The notes beneath the pieces are model-generated. The model was not told the origin of the DNA, searched no databases, and saw nothing but the letters and a program-made list of their open reading frames with translations. A stretch of DNA of 64,000 nucleotides from Trichobilharzia regenti (taxonomy: Eukaryota; Platyhelminthes; Trematoda; Strigeidida; Schistosomatidae). The stretch covers positions 89,312,721 to 89,376,720 of the forward strand of contig OX235263.1 in assembly GCA_944472135.2 (NCBI GenBank), written 5' to 3'. Made by a program: the position numbers and the translations under genes. Shown piece after piece: positions 30,537-42,011 of this stretch (within the stretch, counting starts at the first letter, position 1; each line of letters opens with the position of its first letter).

Positions 30537-33205
30537 TCATTATTTTTTATTGCTCCCTTGGGTTCCTAGTGGAACATAGGGCTTCAACTGCACGTCTCCA
30601 CTTGATTCTGTCTTGCTTCTGCTGTACTTTACATCTGCACCATCCATATTAGTTAGTCCATGCTGTTTCGACTCCTCTTCACACGATCTCCTCCATGTCA
30701 CCCTTGCACTGACGTCCCACTCGCCACTTCCCTTTCGGCCTGGCCCCACTTGAGCAATGGCCTGACGCTTGCGCGATGTCACCCAGCGGTGGCCTCCTCA
30801 GCCGCGAGTGTTCAATCCATCTCCCCTTTCTCCTGCATATTTGCTGGGGAGCGATCAGTTCTTGGTTTGTTTGTTTGTGCCCATATTTCATTTTCGGTGA
30901 TTCTTTCTGGCCCGACCATCTGATTGATCTTCAGCATAGAGCGAAGACAGTTGTCTACAACAGGCTGTTGGTGGAAATATTCTTTGTGACCCTCTAAGTT
31001 TCTGATCCGTATAGAAGAACTGACTGACTTAACGTTTGTATTGAAAATCCGACGGAATTTTGTTGTTGGTGTTGAGTTGAGTGACGAAGATTTCCAGATT
31101 GATTTCAGGTTGATGAATGTGTATTTCGCCTTCCTGATTATTGATTTGACATCCTCGTCCGTTCCCACTTCCTGTAGTTGATACAATGCTCCCTAGATGA
31201 TAAGTGAATCGAGTAACCTCTTTCAAATCCCTCCCGTTGATGGTGATTGGCGCTGAATGTTGCTGCTGTTGTTGGTTGGTTATTTTCATAACCTCCGTCT
31301 TGTCTATGTTCACCTGGAGTCCTGTCTTTGCTGGATGCTTCTTCGGCCAGTTTGTCGGTCGGTTTCCGCTTGTAAGTTTTTTATTTTGTGTGATATCAAA
31401 CATAAATCATCGCTGCGCGAAATCCAGGCCTTCTAGGTTCTTCACGTCGGTCGGTCCAGGATATCCCATGTTATGTACTCGTCGCCAAATTATTGTTATG
31501 TACTGGTCGAGAATTTAATAATCCTGACGCAAGAAGGCGGAAATCAGAAGATCACTAGGTTTTCGATGATACTTTTATTTTCCAAACACAAGGATAATGC
31601 AAAAGTGGTATCACACCAAAGATAAGTAAAGTAAGTCACACAAGATTGTGTGAGCGAAATATATATGACCATCCAGACAAGTGTGTGAACAAATCAATAG
31701 ACAGTCTTAACATGAATGGCTAATTATAATGGAGTGTCGATCCAAATATACATAGCAAAATATAGCAGACATGTCAACAACCACCATATATGGATATATG
31801 TCACCAAGCAACGAACTGTCAACAAACACTCATATTATATTATATATAATATAAGGAGAATATACATTGTTAAAGGAGACAGGTTCATCAAAGTGAAATA
31901 GTCACAGACTAATATATATATGGATACATATCATCCCTGTCTTCTCGTTTCCCACTCGCTGTCTGACGCATAATCCAGTCAGTCCACCACAATTAGGAAT
32001 ATCATTCATTGGTGATAATAAGCACCCTTGTCTGATTCCTGTGTTTACTCCGAACGCCTCGCTGATTTTTCCGTTGTGGATCACTTGACATGTGCCGTTG
32101 TCGTACAGCTGTTGAATAAGATTGATGAATATTTGGGCAACGCCTTAGTACTCGAGTAATTTCCAAATTATTTTGCGATCAACGCTGTCGAAGGCCTTCT
32201 CGAAGTCTATAAAGTTGAGGTAGAGGTTTGATCGCCATTCCATGCTTTGTTCTATGACGATGATGTGTAGAGTTGCGATTTGGTCAGAACATGATTTGCC
32301 TTTCCTAAATCCAGTTTGTTCTGGTCAGAGTTCTGTATCCAGTGCGTCCTTTATTCTCTCCAGGATGATGCGACTCAGGATTTTACTTGACGTCGACAGG
32401 AGCATGATTCCTCGTCACTTCTTGTAGAGTCTTTAGCCGCTCTTCTTTGTTAGTTTCACGAGGTAACCTTTCGTCCAGTCAGTAAGCACCTTTCCCTCCT
32501 TCCAGACCTTTCGCAATAATGGAGTCAGCATGTCTGCTGTAGTCTCTGGGTCCGCTTTCAGTGCTTCACGGGGGTATTCGATCTGGTCCGGCTGCTTTTC
32601 CAGCTTTCAGAAGCTTGAATGCATTCAAGATTTCAGCTTTCGTTGGAGGATTGGTGTCAACTTGCAGTTGTGTGCGCGCTGTTGTTGGTATTTCTGGGCG
32701 GGTTGCAGCTGGTGGTCGGTTCAAGAGACCTTTGAAGTGATCCGCCCATTGTTTAATCTGTCTTTCTTCCTTGGTAATTGGGTTCCCTTGGCTGTCTTTT
32801 ATAGGTTTCACTTGCGTTGATCTCTTCCTGGATAGAGACTTGGTTATCTGATATAATGTCCTCAGGTCCCTTTTGCCTGCTGCCTTCTCAGCTTCACTGG
32901 TCAGATTGTCGTGGAATTGTCTTTTGTCCTTTCTAGCACTCTTCCTCACTTCTTTGTGCAGTGCTGTGTACGTTGAGCTCAGCGTCTCCTTCTCTTTCCC
33001 GTCCTTGCATTGAATCATTTTCTCTTTCGCCATTCTCCTCTCCTCTATTAGCTTCAAAGTATCCGTTGAAAGCCATTCCTTGTCTTGTCTCTTCTTTCTT
33101 CCTAGAACCGTTGAACACGTTTCGTTGAGAATCGCCTTCAGAGACTTCCAATGTTCTTCCACGCATGATTCTTCAGTGATGTCGCGTATTGTTTCCTGTT
33201 GTACT
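30537..33205 (-). mobile_element. RTE-type LINE, second long copy, 5' truncated
   Basis: The minus-strand frame 32566-33162 encodes the endonuclease-RT spacer (CSTVLGRKKRQDKEWLS, FKGLLNRPP, LLKAGKAAGPDRIPP). Downstream the RT is broken: FGVNTGIRQGCLLSP at about 32010-32060 is motif B, and the ADD box near 31415 is degraded. The C-terminus (GPERITENEIWAQTNK) and a 3' end TTCCACTAGGAACCCAAGGGA complete it. A 462-bp insert splits the RT. It is a different subtype from 19355-22420. Confidence 0.85.
31466..31927. mobile_element. 462-bp insertion in the RTE, ATATC target duplication
   Basis: ATATC at 31461-31465 is repeated at 31928-31932, and RTE sequence resumes on each side. The insert is non-coding and AT-rich, begins CCATGTTATGTACTCGTC and includes a small ATTATATTATATATAATAT palindrome. 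A 5-bp duplication suggests a solo LTR, but the ends are not a clean TG...CA. Confidence 0.6.
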
Positions 33206-33700
33206 TGTAACTATTTTTAAGTAGTATGCACCTCTTTACGAACAACCCCACGTTAATGTTGATTGACTTAATACCATTCAGTTTATATAAATGATAATGT
33301 TATATAGCTGGGATGTACTTTATTCCCAAAAAGGAAAACTATAATTGAATTTGACGTTTTATTTGATTTTTTATAGTTAATTCGAATTTCTGATTTCAAA
33401 ACGACTGAAAAGCTTTTGAGCTGCACTTGGCTGAATCGTTCTTGTGAAGGGTTTATGACCTGCCATCGTAGCTTGAAGCTTCTTGGGTCACTCTCTGACG
33501 GCTTCATGAATGTTTAAGGCTGAAGATTCTCAGAGCTGCTTGCTTCTTGGTCATTTTGAACAGATAAAGATCAAACATTTGTACAGAATAATATGGATCC
33601 ATCTCATTTTGTCGGTTCCCATCAACTGAGTACAACCCATACAGTTCAGTATAATAAGCAATAGTACAATTTCAATATAAATATCTTTCATAATCGTGAA
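33206..33700. other. Unassigned intronic DNA
   Basis: The minus-strand frame 33283-33507 (with ESDPRSFKLRW) has no domain I can name. Its residue pattern looks protein-like, so it may be the scrap of an unrecognised element. Confidence 0.4.
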
Positions 33701-33704
33701 CCAG

Positions 33705-33707
<3 letters not shown>

Positions 33708-33736
<29 letters not shown>
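33708..33736. repeat. (TA)n microsatellite
   Basis: AT alternation of about 29 bp that directly precedes the family D pair. Confidence 0.95.
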
Positions 33737-33738
33737 CT

Positions 33739-34087
33739 TTGATTGGATACTAGTAACTAGTGTGATGTGTCTAGTCCTTTCTTTTGTGCAGACTGAATTC
33801 TATCAGTCAGGTTTGCAATATGGTCATCATTCTAGGTAGCTCGCCATCATGGTGCACATTAATTTGACGGTATTAGACGGTTGGAGGCAATCGACAGGAA
33901 GCCTTAAACCTACGTTTCATGCTATTTGACACTCACTAATTAGCAAGGCGTATCTGCAACCTTGCAGGAGGGAACTCATATCCTTTCTGAGATTTGAACT
34001 CGAGTCACCCAGTGGTGCAGTCAGAGACCTTACCACTGCACTAAGGAACTAGACACGTCACACTAGTTACTAGTGTTCAATCAAAGT
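33739..34087 (-). mobile_element. Family D hammerhead SINE, left half of inverted pair
   Basis: The minus strand reads start CTTTGATTGAACACTAGTAAC, box A TTAGTGCAGTGGTAAGG, box B GAGTTCAAATC, then a hammerhead at 33901-33949 with stem I GCCTT/AAGGC, stem II GTG..CAT and GAAAC. The first catalytic strand is TTAGTGA for CTGATGA. The first 42 bases (33739-33780) are an inverted copy of its own 5' end (34045-34087). Confidence 0.7.
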
Positions 34088-34279
34088 ATCTACTACAGTG
34101 CCACAGGAGGTCAATCGTGAGCCCAAATAGTTAAGTGATAATGCCTCCGACTGCAGCACTGGGTGATCTCAGAAAGGACATAAAATCCTTCAAGGTTGCA
34201 GGTTCACCTTGCTGACTGTTGAGTGTCAACTAGTACGAAACCTAGGCCCAAGGATTTCTGGTGATTGTTCTAACCATCC
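34088..34279 (+). mobile_element. Family D hammerhead SINE, right half of inverted pair
   Basis: A degenerate head (ATAATGCCTCCGACTGCAGC, ACTGGGTGATCTCAGAAAGGA), GGTTGCAGGTTC, hammerhead, then the GATTTCTGGTGATTG end. It joins the minus copy head-to-head. The pair as a whole is bracketed by TA repeats. Confidence 0.7.
34207..34253 (+). ncRNA. Hammerhead-like motif (family D)
   Basis: Stem I CCTTG/CAAGG (34207-34211 with 34249-34253), first strand CTGTTGA (34216-34222; the sixth-position A is U), stem II GT..AC, GAAA (34237-34240), palindrome CCTAGG (34241-34246) as stem III, and predicted cleavage after C 34248. Four extra bases lie between stem I and the core. The family is probably a real hammerhead; this copy is probably inactive. 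Confidence 0.45.
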
Positions 34280-34301
34280 AATATATATATATATATATAT
34301 A
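34280..34301. repeat. (TA)n microsatellite
   Basis: AT alternation directly after the family D pair. Confidence 0.95.
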
Positions 34302-34699
34302 CTGAGAGATGTTTTTCGTAAAAGTAAACAAATCTGTTTCTAGGATAGTGATAGATCAGCGATGAACACGTAATCAGAGGTGGTAAAATACAGTAATCAA
34401 AACTCATGAGATTAGAAAATTAAAATTTAGTATTTAATAGTTCTACTGAAAAAATGATGACGTAATACAATGAGTATAATTCAGACGATCAAAAATTAAG
34501 TCTTATATGAAAATCAGTTGAAAAATAGGGGGTGGATGTGTGGGTTGTGAAATGGTGAAATCAAAAGACAATGAATTACTTAGGGGACAGTTATCAAGGT
34601 AACTGAAGTTCCAATATGGTGTTCATTTGAATACATAGGTCAGCTTTCAGTTATTTTATTGTGATAGCCTCAAAAAACAGAAGACGTGGACTATTGTTT

Positions 34700-35000
34700 G
34701 GTAAATATTCTAAACTCTCCCAAAGCGCCTACTCAGTGTCAGGTATCTATCAGGTGTCTGCCAGATGAAGAGTTTAAGCCATCCTGTTTTGACATAGACA
34801 TCCTTCTTCCTGACTTCCCAGTCTAACTGCTTTCGCAGTTATATGTGAATTGATGCACACAGTTGGAGGTAACGTACAAAAGGTGCGTGTCGATTTTCGA
34901 CTGTGTTAAGTAGCAGGATGTTTGAAGTAGAAAGACTAGTTTAGCTGAGTAATTCGTTCTGGTCAGTGGTGTACTTAAACGCATATTTATCATTCTGCTA
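34700..35000 (-). mobile_element. Penelope-like element scrap
   Basis: GTGAATTGATGCACACAGTTGGAGGTAA on the plus strand matches the cysteine-motif region of PLEs (compare 58255-58280). The rest is decayed. Confidence 0.45.
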
Positions 35001-35214
35001 ATATCATCGCCTTTAAAGGCGACAATGATCTTTAATGGAAGACGGGTTCATGATGTAAGTTAAAATTGCACTGTAACTTGTTATATGTGACATCATAGGT
35101 TACAGTCAGATGACGAGAACTGACCAAATTAAACAGATCCATATTATTTTGCACCAATGTTTGTTTTTTCATTTTTTTCAACTGTTATTGGTTTGTGACG
35201 AAATTCCTACCCAA

Positions 35215-35660
35215 AAATTATCAAAACTTCTCTTGGGTTCAGAGTGGAGCATAGGACTGCAGAAGTGCATCTCAACTTTGCTCTGTTCGCTAAAGCTCCT
35301 CCCTCAAGTCCCCCTCTTGGAAGCCCAACTCATCGTTTCCCAGTGAAATTCTCTTTGAGGACCTCGCGCGAGATGCTATTCCAACGGTTTTCTTGTCATG
35401 TGTTTTATCTATCTCCACTCTCTTTTCGAGGGTATTTGTTGAACAATAGTTTTGTGACTGGTTCGTCTTCAGAGTGCTTTCTGGTCTGGTCTTTCTAGTT
35501 AGTCTTCACTATGAACAGAAGGTAGCTGTCGATTAAATGTGTGCAATGTTTGCAAATTGATTTTCTTGACGGGCACACCAAGTTTCTGACGCATATATAG
35601 AAGCAATGGCTGACCTAACATTATTTATGTTGATTCAAAGTCTGAATAATACCCTTCTGT
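35215..35660 (-). mobile_element. RTE-type LINE, old 3' fragment
   Basis: It begins with TCTCTTGGGTTCAGAGTGGAGCATAGG, a decayed RTE 3' end, and runs through CTTCAC and TTTCTGACGCATATATAGAAG phrases of the C-terminal region. Confidence 0.6.
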
Positions 35661-35683
35661 TTTAGTGGTGAATACGTTAATGC

Positions 35684-36157
35684 TAGTATACAATTGGTGG
35701 ATGGTGGCTAGCAGTGGAATCCAGGATGCGCATTTCGTCCTATTTGGGACTCATCAGCTGGATGTACCTGAGACCGAGCACTTCGGTCCAATCAATCGAC
35801 GAGAAAATCAAGAATTCAATTCAATAATTAATATGACCCGTTGCACAAGAGGTGGCTCTCGTGGCCCATGTGGTCTAGTGGATAGCGCTTTGGCGTTTGA
35901 AACTATGGGCACTGGGTTCGAGCCTCGGTGGGAACATCATCACTCACTGAGAAATGCAGGTATATCCAGTTGACGAGTCCAAAATAGGACGAAATGCGCT
36001 TTATCCTGGATTTCACTGCTAGCCACCATCCGCCAACTGTATACTAAATAAATGCCCGGACATCGACGAAGCATCTGCACAAGAAGCCGACATGTCAACC
36101 TGAGACCGAGCACTTTGGTCCAATCAATCGACGGGAAAATCAAAAATTCAATTCAAT
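35684..36157. mobile_element. Rearranged Smalpha hammerhead SINE composite
   Basis: It is flanked by near-identical ACGTTAATGCTA repeats (35672-35683 and 36158-36169). From left: an inverted Smalpha hammerhead segment (35684-35768), a 60-bp block (35769-35829), a plus-strand Smalpha with tRNA-like head (TGGTCTAGTGGATAGCGC, GGGTTCGAGCC, 35868-35930) and hammerhead (about 35962-36020), then a second copy of the 60-bp block (36099-36157). The second hammerhead has TTGACGA for CTGATGA. Confidence 0.8.
35719..35763 (-). ncRNA. Smalpha hammerhead ribozyme, core intact
   Basis: On the minus strand: stem I AUCCAG/CUGGAU (35763-35758 with 35724-35719), core CUGAUGA (35757-35751), stem II GUCC/GGAC with loop CAAAUA (35750-35737), GAAA (35736-35733), palindromic stem III AUGCGCAU (35733-35726), and predicted cleavage 3' of C 35725. 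All invariant bases are present. This is the type of ribozyme described from Schistosoma Smalpha repeats. It is antisense to the PAK transcript. Confidence 0.85.
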
Positions 36158-36169
36158 AACGTTAATGCT

Positions 36170-37080
36170 ACATTTATTCTTACTTTATTTTTGTTGGTTA
36201 ATGAAGTTGTATAATCAGTGAAGTGTCACGTCACACTGCTGCTTAACGCATTAAATATTAATATGAGTCTATATAATTATATGTATATACGTAATTGAAC
36301 AAAGTACTTGGTTTCGCTGAGAAACACTTTCTTAAATACTCTGTAGACTGGTATGACGTTATATATTTTCAGCAGTTTTGGTTATCTTGTAATAGGGATT
36401 ATCTTGCCTTTAAAAGATTCACTCCAGTTTAGTATTATTTAGAACGCATCAACCTAATGTTTCTACATCTCCTGGTTAATGAATTTATCAACTGTTTGGT
36501 TGATTGCAGCTGTCAGTTGATGAACGCAAAACGCGCTATTTCTTATTTCTGAGACTTATAGACTGGATATATCTGCATTCCTCCTAGTAAGAGGTGATTT
36601 TTCGACCTGGGCTAAAGTACAGAGTTCATTCTTTTAAGCGCCAAGTTGCTACCCCCTGAACCATGATAGTAAAGTTTTATGCAATGGGTACCAATCTAAA
36701 TAACACCACCACAGAAGAATACTTACTGGATAAAAGTGTTAGGCAAACTACTCATCTGAATCAATCAGTAATATATGTAGTTATATGAAAATATGTTTAC
36801 TTTCTTAATTACCATTTATGGTATCAAGTCGATCATATATTATGATGATCTGAATAACTTGGTTTCCAAAGAAAACTACGGTGAAAATTTCACTTCATCT
36901 AACTGTGTAGATAGCAAACCACTCACTGATTTGCAAAATGTGAATATTTGTGAAGCCTCCCAGTGGATAACACTCCATGATGAAATATACTGACAGTTTT
37001 TCTTTCTATTTCAATGCTGGACAACTTTCTTAATTTGTTGACCTGATCCGAATATAATGCACATCAAATGACGGATCTAA
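36170..37080. other. Intronic DNA, nothing recognised
   Basis: AT-rich. The plus-strand frame 36793-36993 (IYYDDLNNLVSKENYGEN) resembles no family I know and is probably chance. Confidence 0.45.
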
Positions 37081-37089
37081 GTTACAGCA

Positions 37090-38275
37090 TTAGAGGATGG
37101 TCGAGACACACTAAAGTATACTTATCAACAGCGGATATCGTCTGTTTGCTGTACGCCTGCAATCGGTAGGAAGCCGCACTTGACTTGGGTTTCGTGCTTA
37201 TTAATACTTGACAGTAAGGTGTGTTTTTTCAACCTTGAAAGAACTAGTATCCCTTCTGAGATAATATTGTAACAACAGAAGACAAGGGCCGCCAACAGAT
37301 GCTTTTATTACGGAAATCAACACGTATTTATATATATTTCCTGTGTGTAAGCTCAATATCGCTTGAAATTAAGTTACGCGTAGATAAACGCTATCCCGGT
37401 CCAGAACAAACAAGAAGCCGGTCACTGTTTCTACGGTACTATTAATAAACAAATCAATAATTATATATACAACAAACCTTAACGGTTTCAAGAGTACAAA
37501 GCACAATGCTTAACAGGAAACAAGGTAGCGCTATCAGAGCGGAATAACGTTAAAGCCGAAATTGCGAACCAGCCGGGACCAGACACGACCGTTCAGGTAA
37601 GCAGTCAGTAGAAAAATGAACCCAAGTAAGACATGGCATAAAAACAGAAAGCGGTTAAGAGATAGACCGAGCATAGGCGCAAAGACAGAATTTAATTGGC
37701 TACTTAACCAAGTAGGAAAATACAGGTGAAGATCAATAAATAAGATAAACTCGACAGAATAGTACAAAGTAAGACATGGGTTAGCAAAAATAACAGTTCA
37801 CAAAATACTTTGATTGGGTCATGAGTTCAACTGTCTGACTAAACGGATCGAGGTAAAAACACATACACACAGTTCATTAAACAAGCAGGGATAGACACGT
37901 TTGGCATGGATAATTGGGTTTCAACAACGCTAGGCTGATCCGGGACAGGTTGACTTGATTCAAGGATGGGAATAGAATTGATCTTACACTGTACATTATT
38001 ATAGTTTATTCAAGGAGACAAACGCAGGCTTCTCATTGGTTGTTTCAGGTAATCCCTGAAAGTGGAGCCATCTATCTGCGAATCATATTTGCCCACGTTA
38101 AGTCTTCTGTGATTGGTTGTCGAATCAGCTTTGTTCATATTTTCTCACGGCCAATATTAGTGACCTAGACATTGACGTAGAATGATGTCTACCAATTGGC
38201 TAGCAGCCTGCTCTCACCACAATATGACCGCGTCATCCAGTGCTGCTGAGGCATTCACTCAGCACTTGGAAAGAA
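37090..38275 (-). mobile_element. Family D SINE split by a solo LTR
   Basis: Left part 37090-37267 has the D 3' portion and hammerhead region (minus strand: AAGCACGAAACCCAAG). The right part from 38226 (GACCGCGTCATCCAGTGCTGC) matches the D head (GACTCGAGTCACCCAGTGGTGC-type). The LTR between them interrupts at the box B region. Confidence 0.6.
37268..38221 (-). mobile_element. Solo LTR, 954 bp, ATAT target duplication
   Basis: It starts TGTAACAACAG and ends CTCTCACCACA (TG...CA termini) with ATAT at 37264-37267 and 38222-38225. The same ends occur in the fragment at 50118-50649, where a purine tract fixes the element's sense as minus. There is no internal region, so LTR-LTR recombination is likely. 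About 620 bp (37370-37985) are absent from the other copy. Confidence 0.8.
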
Positions 38276-38284
38276 ATGTTTGTT

Positions 38285-39072
38285 TGACTATACTATAAAC
38301 TTTAAAACAATTAGTTCCGTTTATGAATTTAGATAAGGCAATAAGAAGGCGTAATTTGTCTGAATCGTGTAATGTGTATTTGCGTAACACATTTTGAACA
38401 ATCTAATCACACACGGACTTGTCATAGGAATATATGTGAAATTAATAAAGACTTAAAAGGTGAGAAAATAAATTTAGATCAACTTGAAAGGACATATTCA
38501 AGGTGAAAATTACAATGAAGATCACTCAACCAAATAAGAGAGGTGACAGTTCACCTCCCTGGCTGGTATCAAAACGAAGTTTACCAAGGAAGGTAGGTTT
38601 ATTGTGCTGACGAACTCATAAAGACAGTTTTAGCTTTCAAATTGCTAAGGCTTCCACAAACTCAAGGATAAGCCCCAAACACGTTCTACAGGTGGGATTA
38701 AAATACGTGTAAACATCAATTTTCTGTCGTGTGTTTATAATATGTTTCTCAATATAGGAGGTAGGTCTTCTGTTTTCACCATTAATGAACTCTAACGACT
38801 CTATTTGTTTCTGAATTCATTTAAGAATATACACTGAAGTCAGCCCTTACTTGCAGAGATCGATGAGTCATCCCCATACATGTGTATCCACATGTACATT
38901 CGAATTGGTAAATACAGTGGAATGTGACATCAATTTTTGCATTTCCTAAGAGCTTAGATGGATATGTCGCCTTCACATTCTCAGTTATTCTCATCTTAGC
39001 TGCATAAAAAGTCTTTTTTAACTACAGCGTTCAATCTTTGTCTACCTTTCAAGCTACTATGATCACCCATAT
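38285..39072 (-). mobile_element. Penelope-like element, left half of inverted pair
   Basis: The minus strand reads the cysteine/GIY region around 38880-38960 (FTNSNVHVDTHVWG-like reading, decayed) and the 3' end to AAAACAATTAGTTCC at 38300. It is mirrored by 39075-39905. Confidence 0.7.
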
Positions 39073-39074
39073 AG

Positions 39075-39905
39075 GGCAGTTTGATCCACATGTCTTTCTT
39101 AGAGGAGAGTTGGAGAGTGGGTCTTGGCGCACTGACTACCCTTAAGAAAGACGTGTACATCAAGCTACCCTGTGTATGGCACCATAGCAGCTTGATAACT
39201 AGACAAGGGCTGAACGCTGCTGTTAAAAAGACTTTTTATGCAGCTCATATCATAATAATTGAGAATGTGAAGCCCATATATCCGTCTGAGCCCGTAGAAC
39301 ATGCGACAAATGATGTCACATTCCACTGTGTCTACCAGTTTGAATGTACGTGTGGATACACATACATGGGGAGGATTCATCGATCTCTGCAAGTAAGGGC
39401 TGACTTCAGTGTATATTTCTAAATGACTTCACAAACAAATAGAATCGTCAGAACCCATTAATGGTGAGTACAGGAGACCAAGCTCCACTATTGTGAAGTA
39501 TATTTTAGGGAGAAGACATAAAATTGATGTTTACACGTTTTTTAAACCTACCTGTAGAGCGGTTTTGGGGCGTATTATAAATTTTGTGGAAAGTTTAAAC
39601 CATCTTTACGCGTTCAAAGCAACAATTCGTCATCACACTGAACCTTCCTTGGTAAACTTTGTTTTGATATCAACCAGAGTAGATGAACTGTTACCTCTCT
39701 TATTTTGTTTAATGATCTTCATTGTTATTTTGACCTTGAATATGCCCTTCTAACTCGACCTAAGTCTATTTTCTCACCTCTTACCTCTTTATTGATCTCA
39801 TATATATTCCTATAACTAGTCCGTGTGTGATTAGATTGTTCGAAGTGTGTTGAGCAAAGAGACATTACACGATTCAGACAAATTACCTCTTCTCATTGCT
39901 ATAGT
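39075..39905 (+). mobile_element. Penelope-like element, right half of inverted pair
   Basis: Frame 39081-39422 encodes AAVKKTFYAAHI and the core CVYQFECTCGYTYMGRIHRS (GIY-YIG as TYMG), then breaks. A helix-like phrase and the 3' end (TTGTTCGAAGTGTGTTGAGC, ACACGATTCAGACAAATTACC) mirror 38340-38410. Confidence 0.75.
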
Positions 39906-40076
39906 GTCAACAATTATATTCAAGTGGTGGAAATACTTGTATAACAAAAATCTATCTTTTAAAATAGCTTAAACATTACACCTTATAATGTGAAAATTTT
40001 ATTTAGTTGGTTTGTTTCAATTCATTCAAAAATGTTAATTTTGACAATATTTCTCTTGTTTCTTTTCTTTAAATAG

Positions 40077-40211
<135 letters not shown>

Positions 40212-40282
40212 TAAGCATCATTCTCTGTGTTCATATTTCAGTGTTGTTTTTCCACTCAACCAAAACCTAGTTAGCCGGTGGG

Positions 40283-40372
40283 GTGTTGTAGTTCAACTGG
40301 TAGAGAGTCAAAAATGTTCAGTGAATCGAGTGTTCCCGCTCCGTAGATTCCAGTTCATCTCCAGAAATCACC
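40283..40372 (+). repeat. tRNA-like repeat scrap
   Basis: GTTGTAGTTCAACTGGTAGAG looks like a box A, and ATTCCAGTTCATCTCC 45 bp later is a poor box B. A TA repeat follows. Only this copy was seen, so the family is unknown. Confidence 0.35.
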
Positions 40373-40375
40373 CAT

Positions 40376-40396
40376 CATATATATATATATATATAT
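40376..40396. repeat. (TA)n microsatellite
   Basis: AT alternation of 21 bp in intron 2. Confidence 0.95.
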
Positions 40397-40469
40397 GCAA
40401 ATGAAGTCTGTCCCTAGCTTATTGCCATAACAGAGGACAATTAGAGGTCATTAAGGAATATAACAGTAT

Positions 40470-41245
40470 GGATAGGCGAATGGATAGTGGTAACCAACCA
40501 AGAAAAAATAAAAGCAGCAGCAACAACCAGCGCCAATCACAATCAACGGGAGGGATTTGAAAGAGGTTACTCGATTCACTTATCATCTAGGGAGCATGGT
40601 ATCAACTACAGGAAGTCGGAACGGATGAGGATGTCAAATCGAGTGAGAATCGGAAAGGCGAGAAACACATTCATCAACCTGAAATCAATCTGGAAATCTT
40701 TGTCACTCAACTCAGCATCAACAACAAAATCCAGTCGGTTTTTCAATACAAACAACGTCAAGTCAGTCAGTTCTCCTATACGGATCAGAAACTTGGAGGG
40801 TCACAAAGAATATTTCAGACAGCCTGTTGCACACCTTTATCAACAACTGACTATCTTCGCTCTATGCTGAAGATCAATCAGATGGTCGGGCCAGAAAGAA
40901 TCACCGAAAAGGAACTATGGGCACAAACAAACAAAACAAGAACCAATCGCAACCCAGCGAATATGCAGGAGAAAGTGGAAATTAATTAGACACTCGCTGA
41001 GGAGGTCGGTTGGTGACATCGCGCATCAGGCCCTCGATTGGAACCAGGCCGAAAGGGAAGTGGCGAGTGGGACGTCAGTGCAAGGGTGACATGGAGGAGA
41101 TCGTGTGAAGAGGAGTTGAAACAGTATGGACTAACTAACATGGATGGTGCAGATGTAAAGTACAGCAGAAGCAAGACAGAAGCAAGTGGAGACGTGCAGT
41201 TGAAGCCCTATGTTCCACTAGGAACCCAAGGAAACAATAATAATA
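40470..41245 (+). mobile_element. RTE-type LINE, 3' fragment in PAK intron 2
   Basis: It covers the region from the GGKDLKE-like turn (ACGGGAGGGATTTGAAAGAGG) through NTFINLKSIWKSLSLN, FFNTNNVKSV and GPERITEKELW to CCACTAGGAACCCAAGGAAAC and an AATAATAA tail. It is the subtype of 30537-33205, with indels and stops. Confidence 0.85.
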
Positions 41246-41354
41246 ATGAGACGGATGTCTGTTTGGACGCAGTGATGTTAACATCAAAGAGATATGTGAT
41301 AAATTAGGGGAAGGAAAGTCGCTGGTATGACTTTTAAAAACCCTCTTGTATTCT

Positions 41355-42000
41355 AACTATCATTATTATTGTTTCCTTGGGTTCCGAGGGAAACACGTGG
41401 ATTCGACAACACATCTCGACTTCGTTCTACTTTCTGTTATCCTCCTCGCCACATGTAATCCTGGGATGACTAAGTCGTCGTTTCTCATTCGCATTACACT
41501 CAAGCAATGTCATGGCATTTGATGTCACCTCATGGTCTCCTCAGCGAATGACTGATCTATATCCATTTTATTTCACGTGTGTTTGTTGAACGATAGTTTC
41601 TTGGTTAGTTTGTTCCTGTAGTTCCTTGTTGTGAATCCTTTTTGGACATTTGATCTTCAAATATTGATTTAGCGAAGGCAACTATTGACAAAAGTCTTGA
41701 ACACGTTGGAAATGATTTTCATGATGTTAGCATCAAGTTTATGACACATATAAAAACACTGACTGTCTTAACATTGGTGTTGATAATCCGAATTTTGTTG
41801 TTTTTGCTGGAATGGATTGGGGAAGATTTCCAAACCGCTTTCAGATTGATGAAAGTGCATCTTGCTTTTCCGGTGCTGTCTAGCTTTAACATCTTCATCA
41901 GTTGGTGAAGGAAGTAACCTCTATTTCAGCAATTAGGTTTGGTCAGGTTATCTTCATCGCCTCCATCTTCTCTATGTTCACCTTCAATCGTATCTTCGTT
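41355..42000 (-). mobile_element. RTE-type LINE, decayed 3' fragment
   Basis: It starts with a TTATTATTGTTTCCTTGGGTTCC 3' end and continues to the EDIMKVTKP-like region near 41950. It is a mirror-like neighbour of the copy ending at 41245, separated by about 110 bp. Confidence 0.7.
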
Positions 42001-42011
42001 GCTGAAAGACA

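Noticed and set aside
36793..36993. Small ORF with YYDD as an RT catalytic box
   Set aside because: No other RT motif surrounds it; an AT-rich chance match is more likely.
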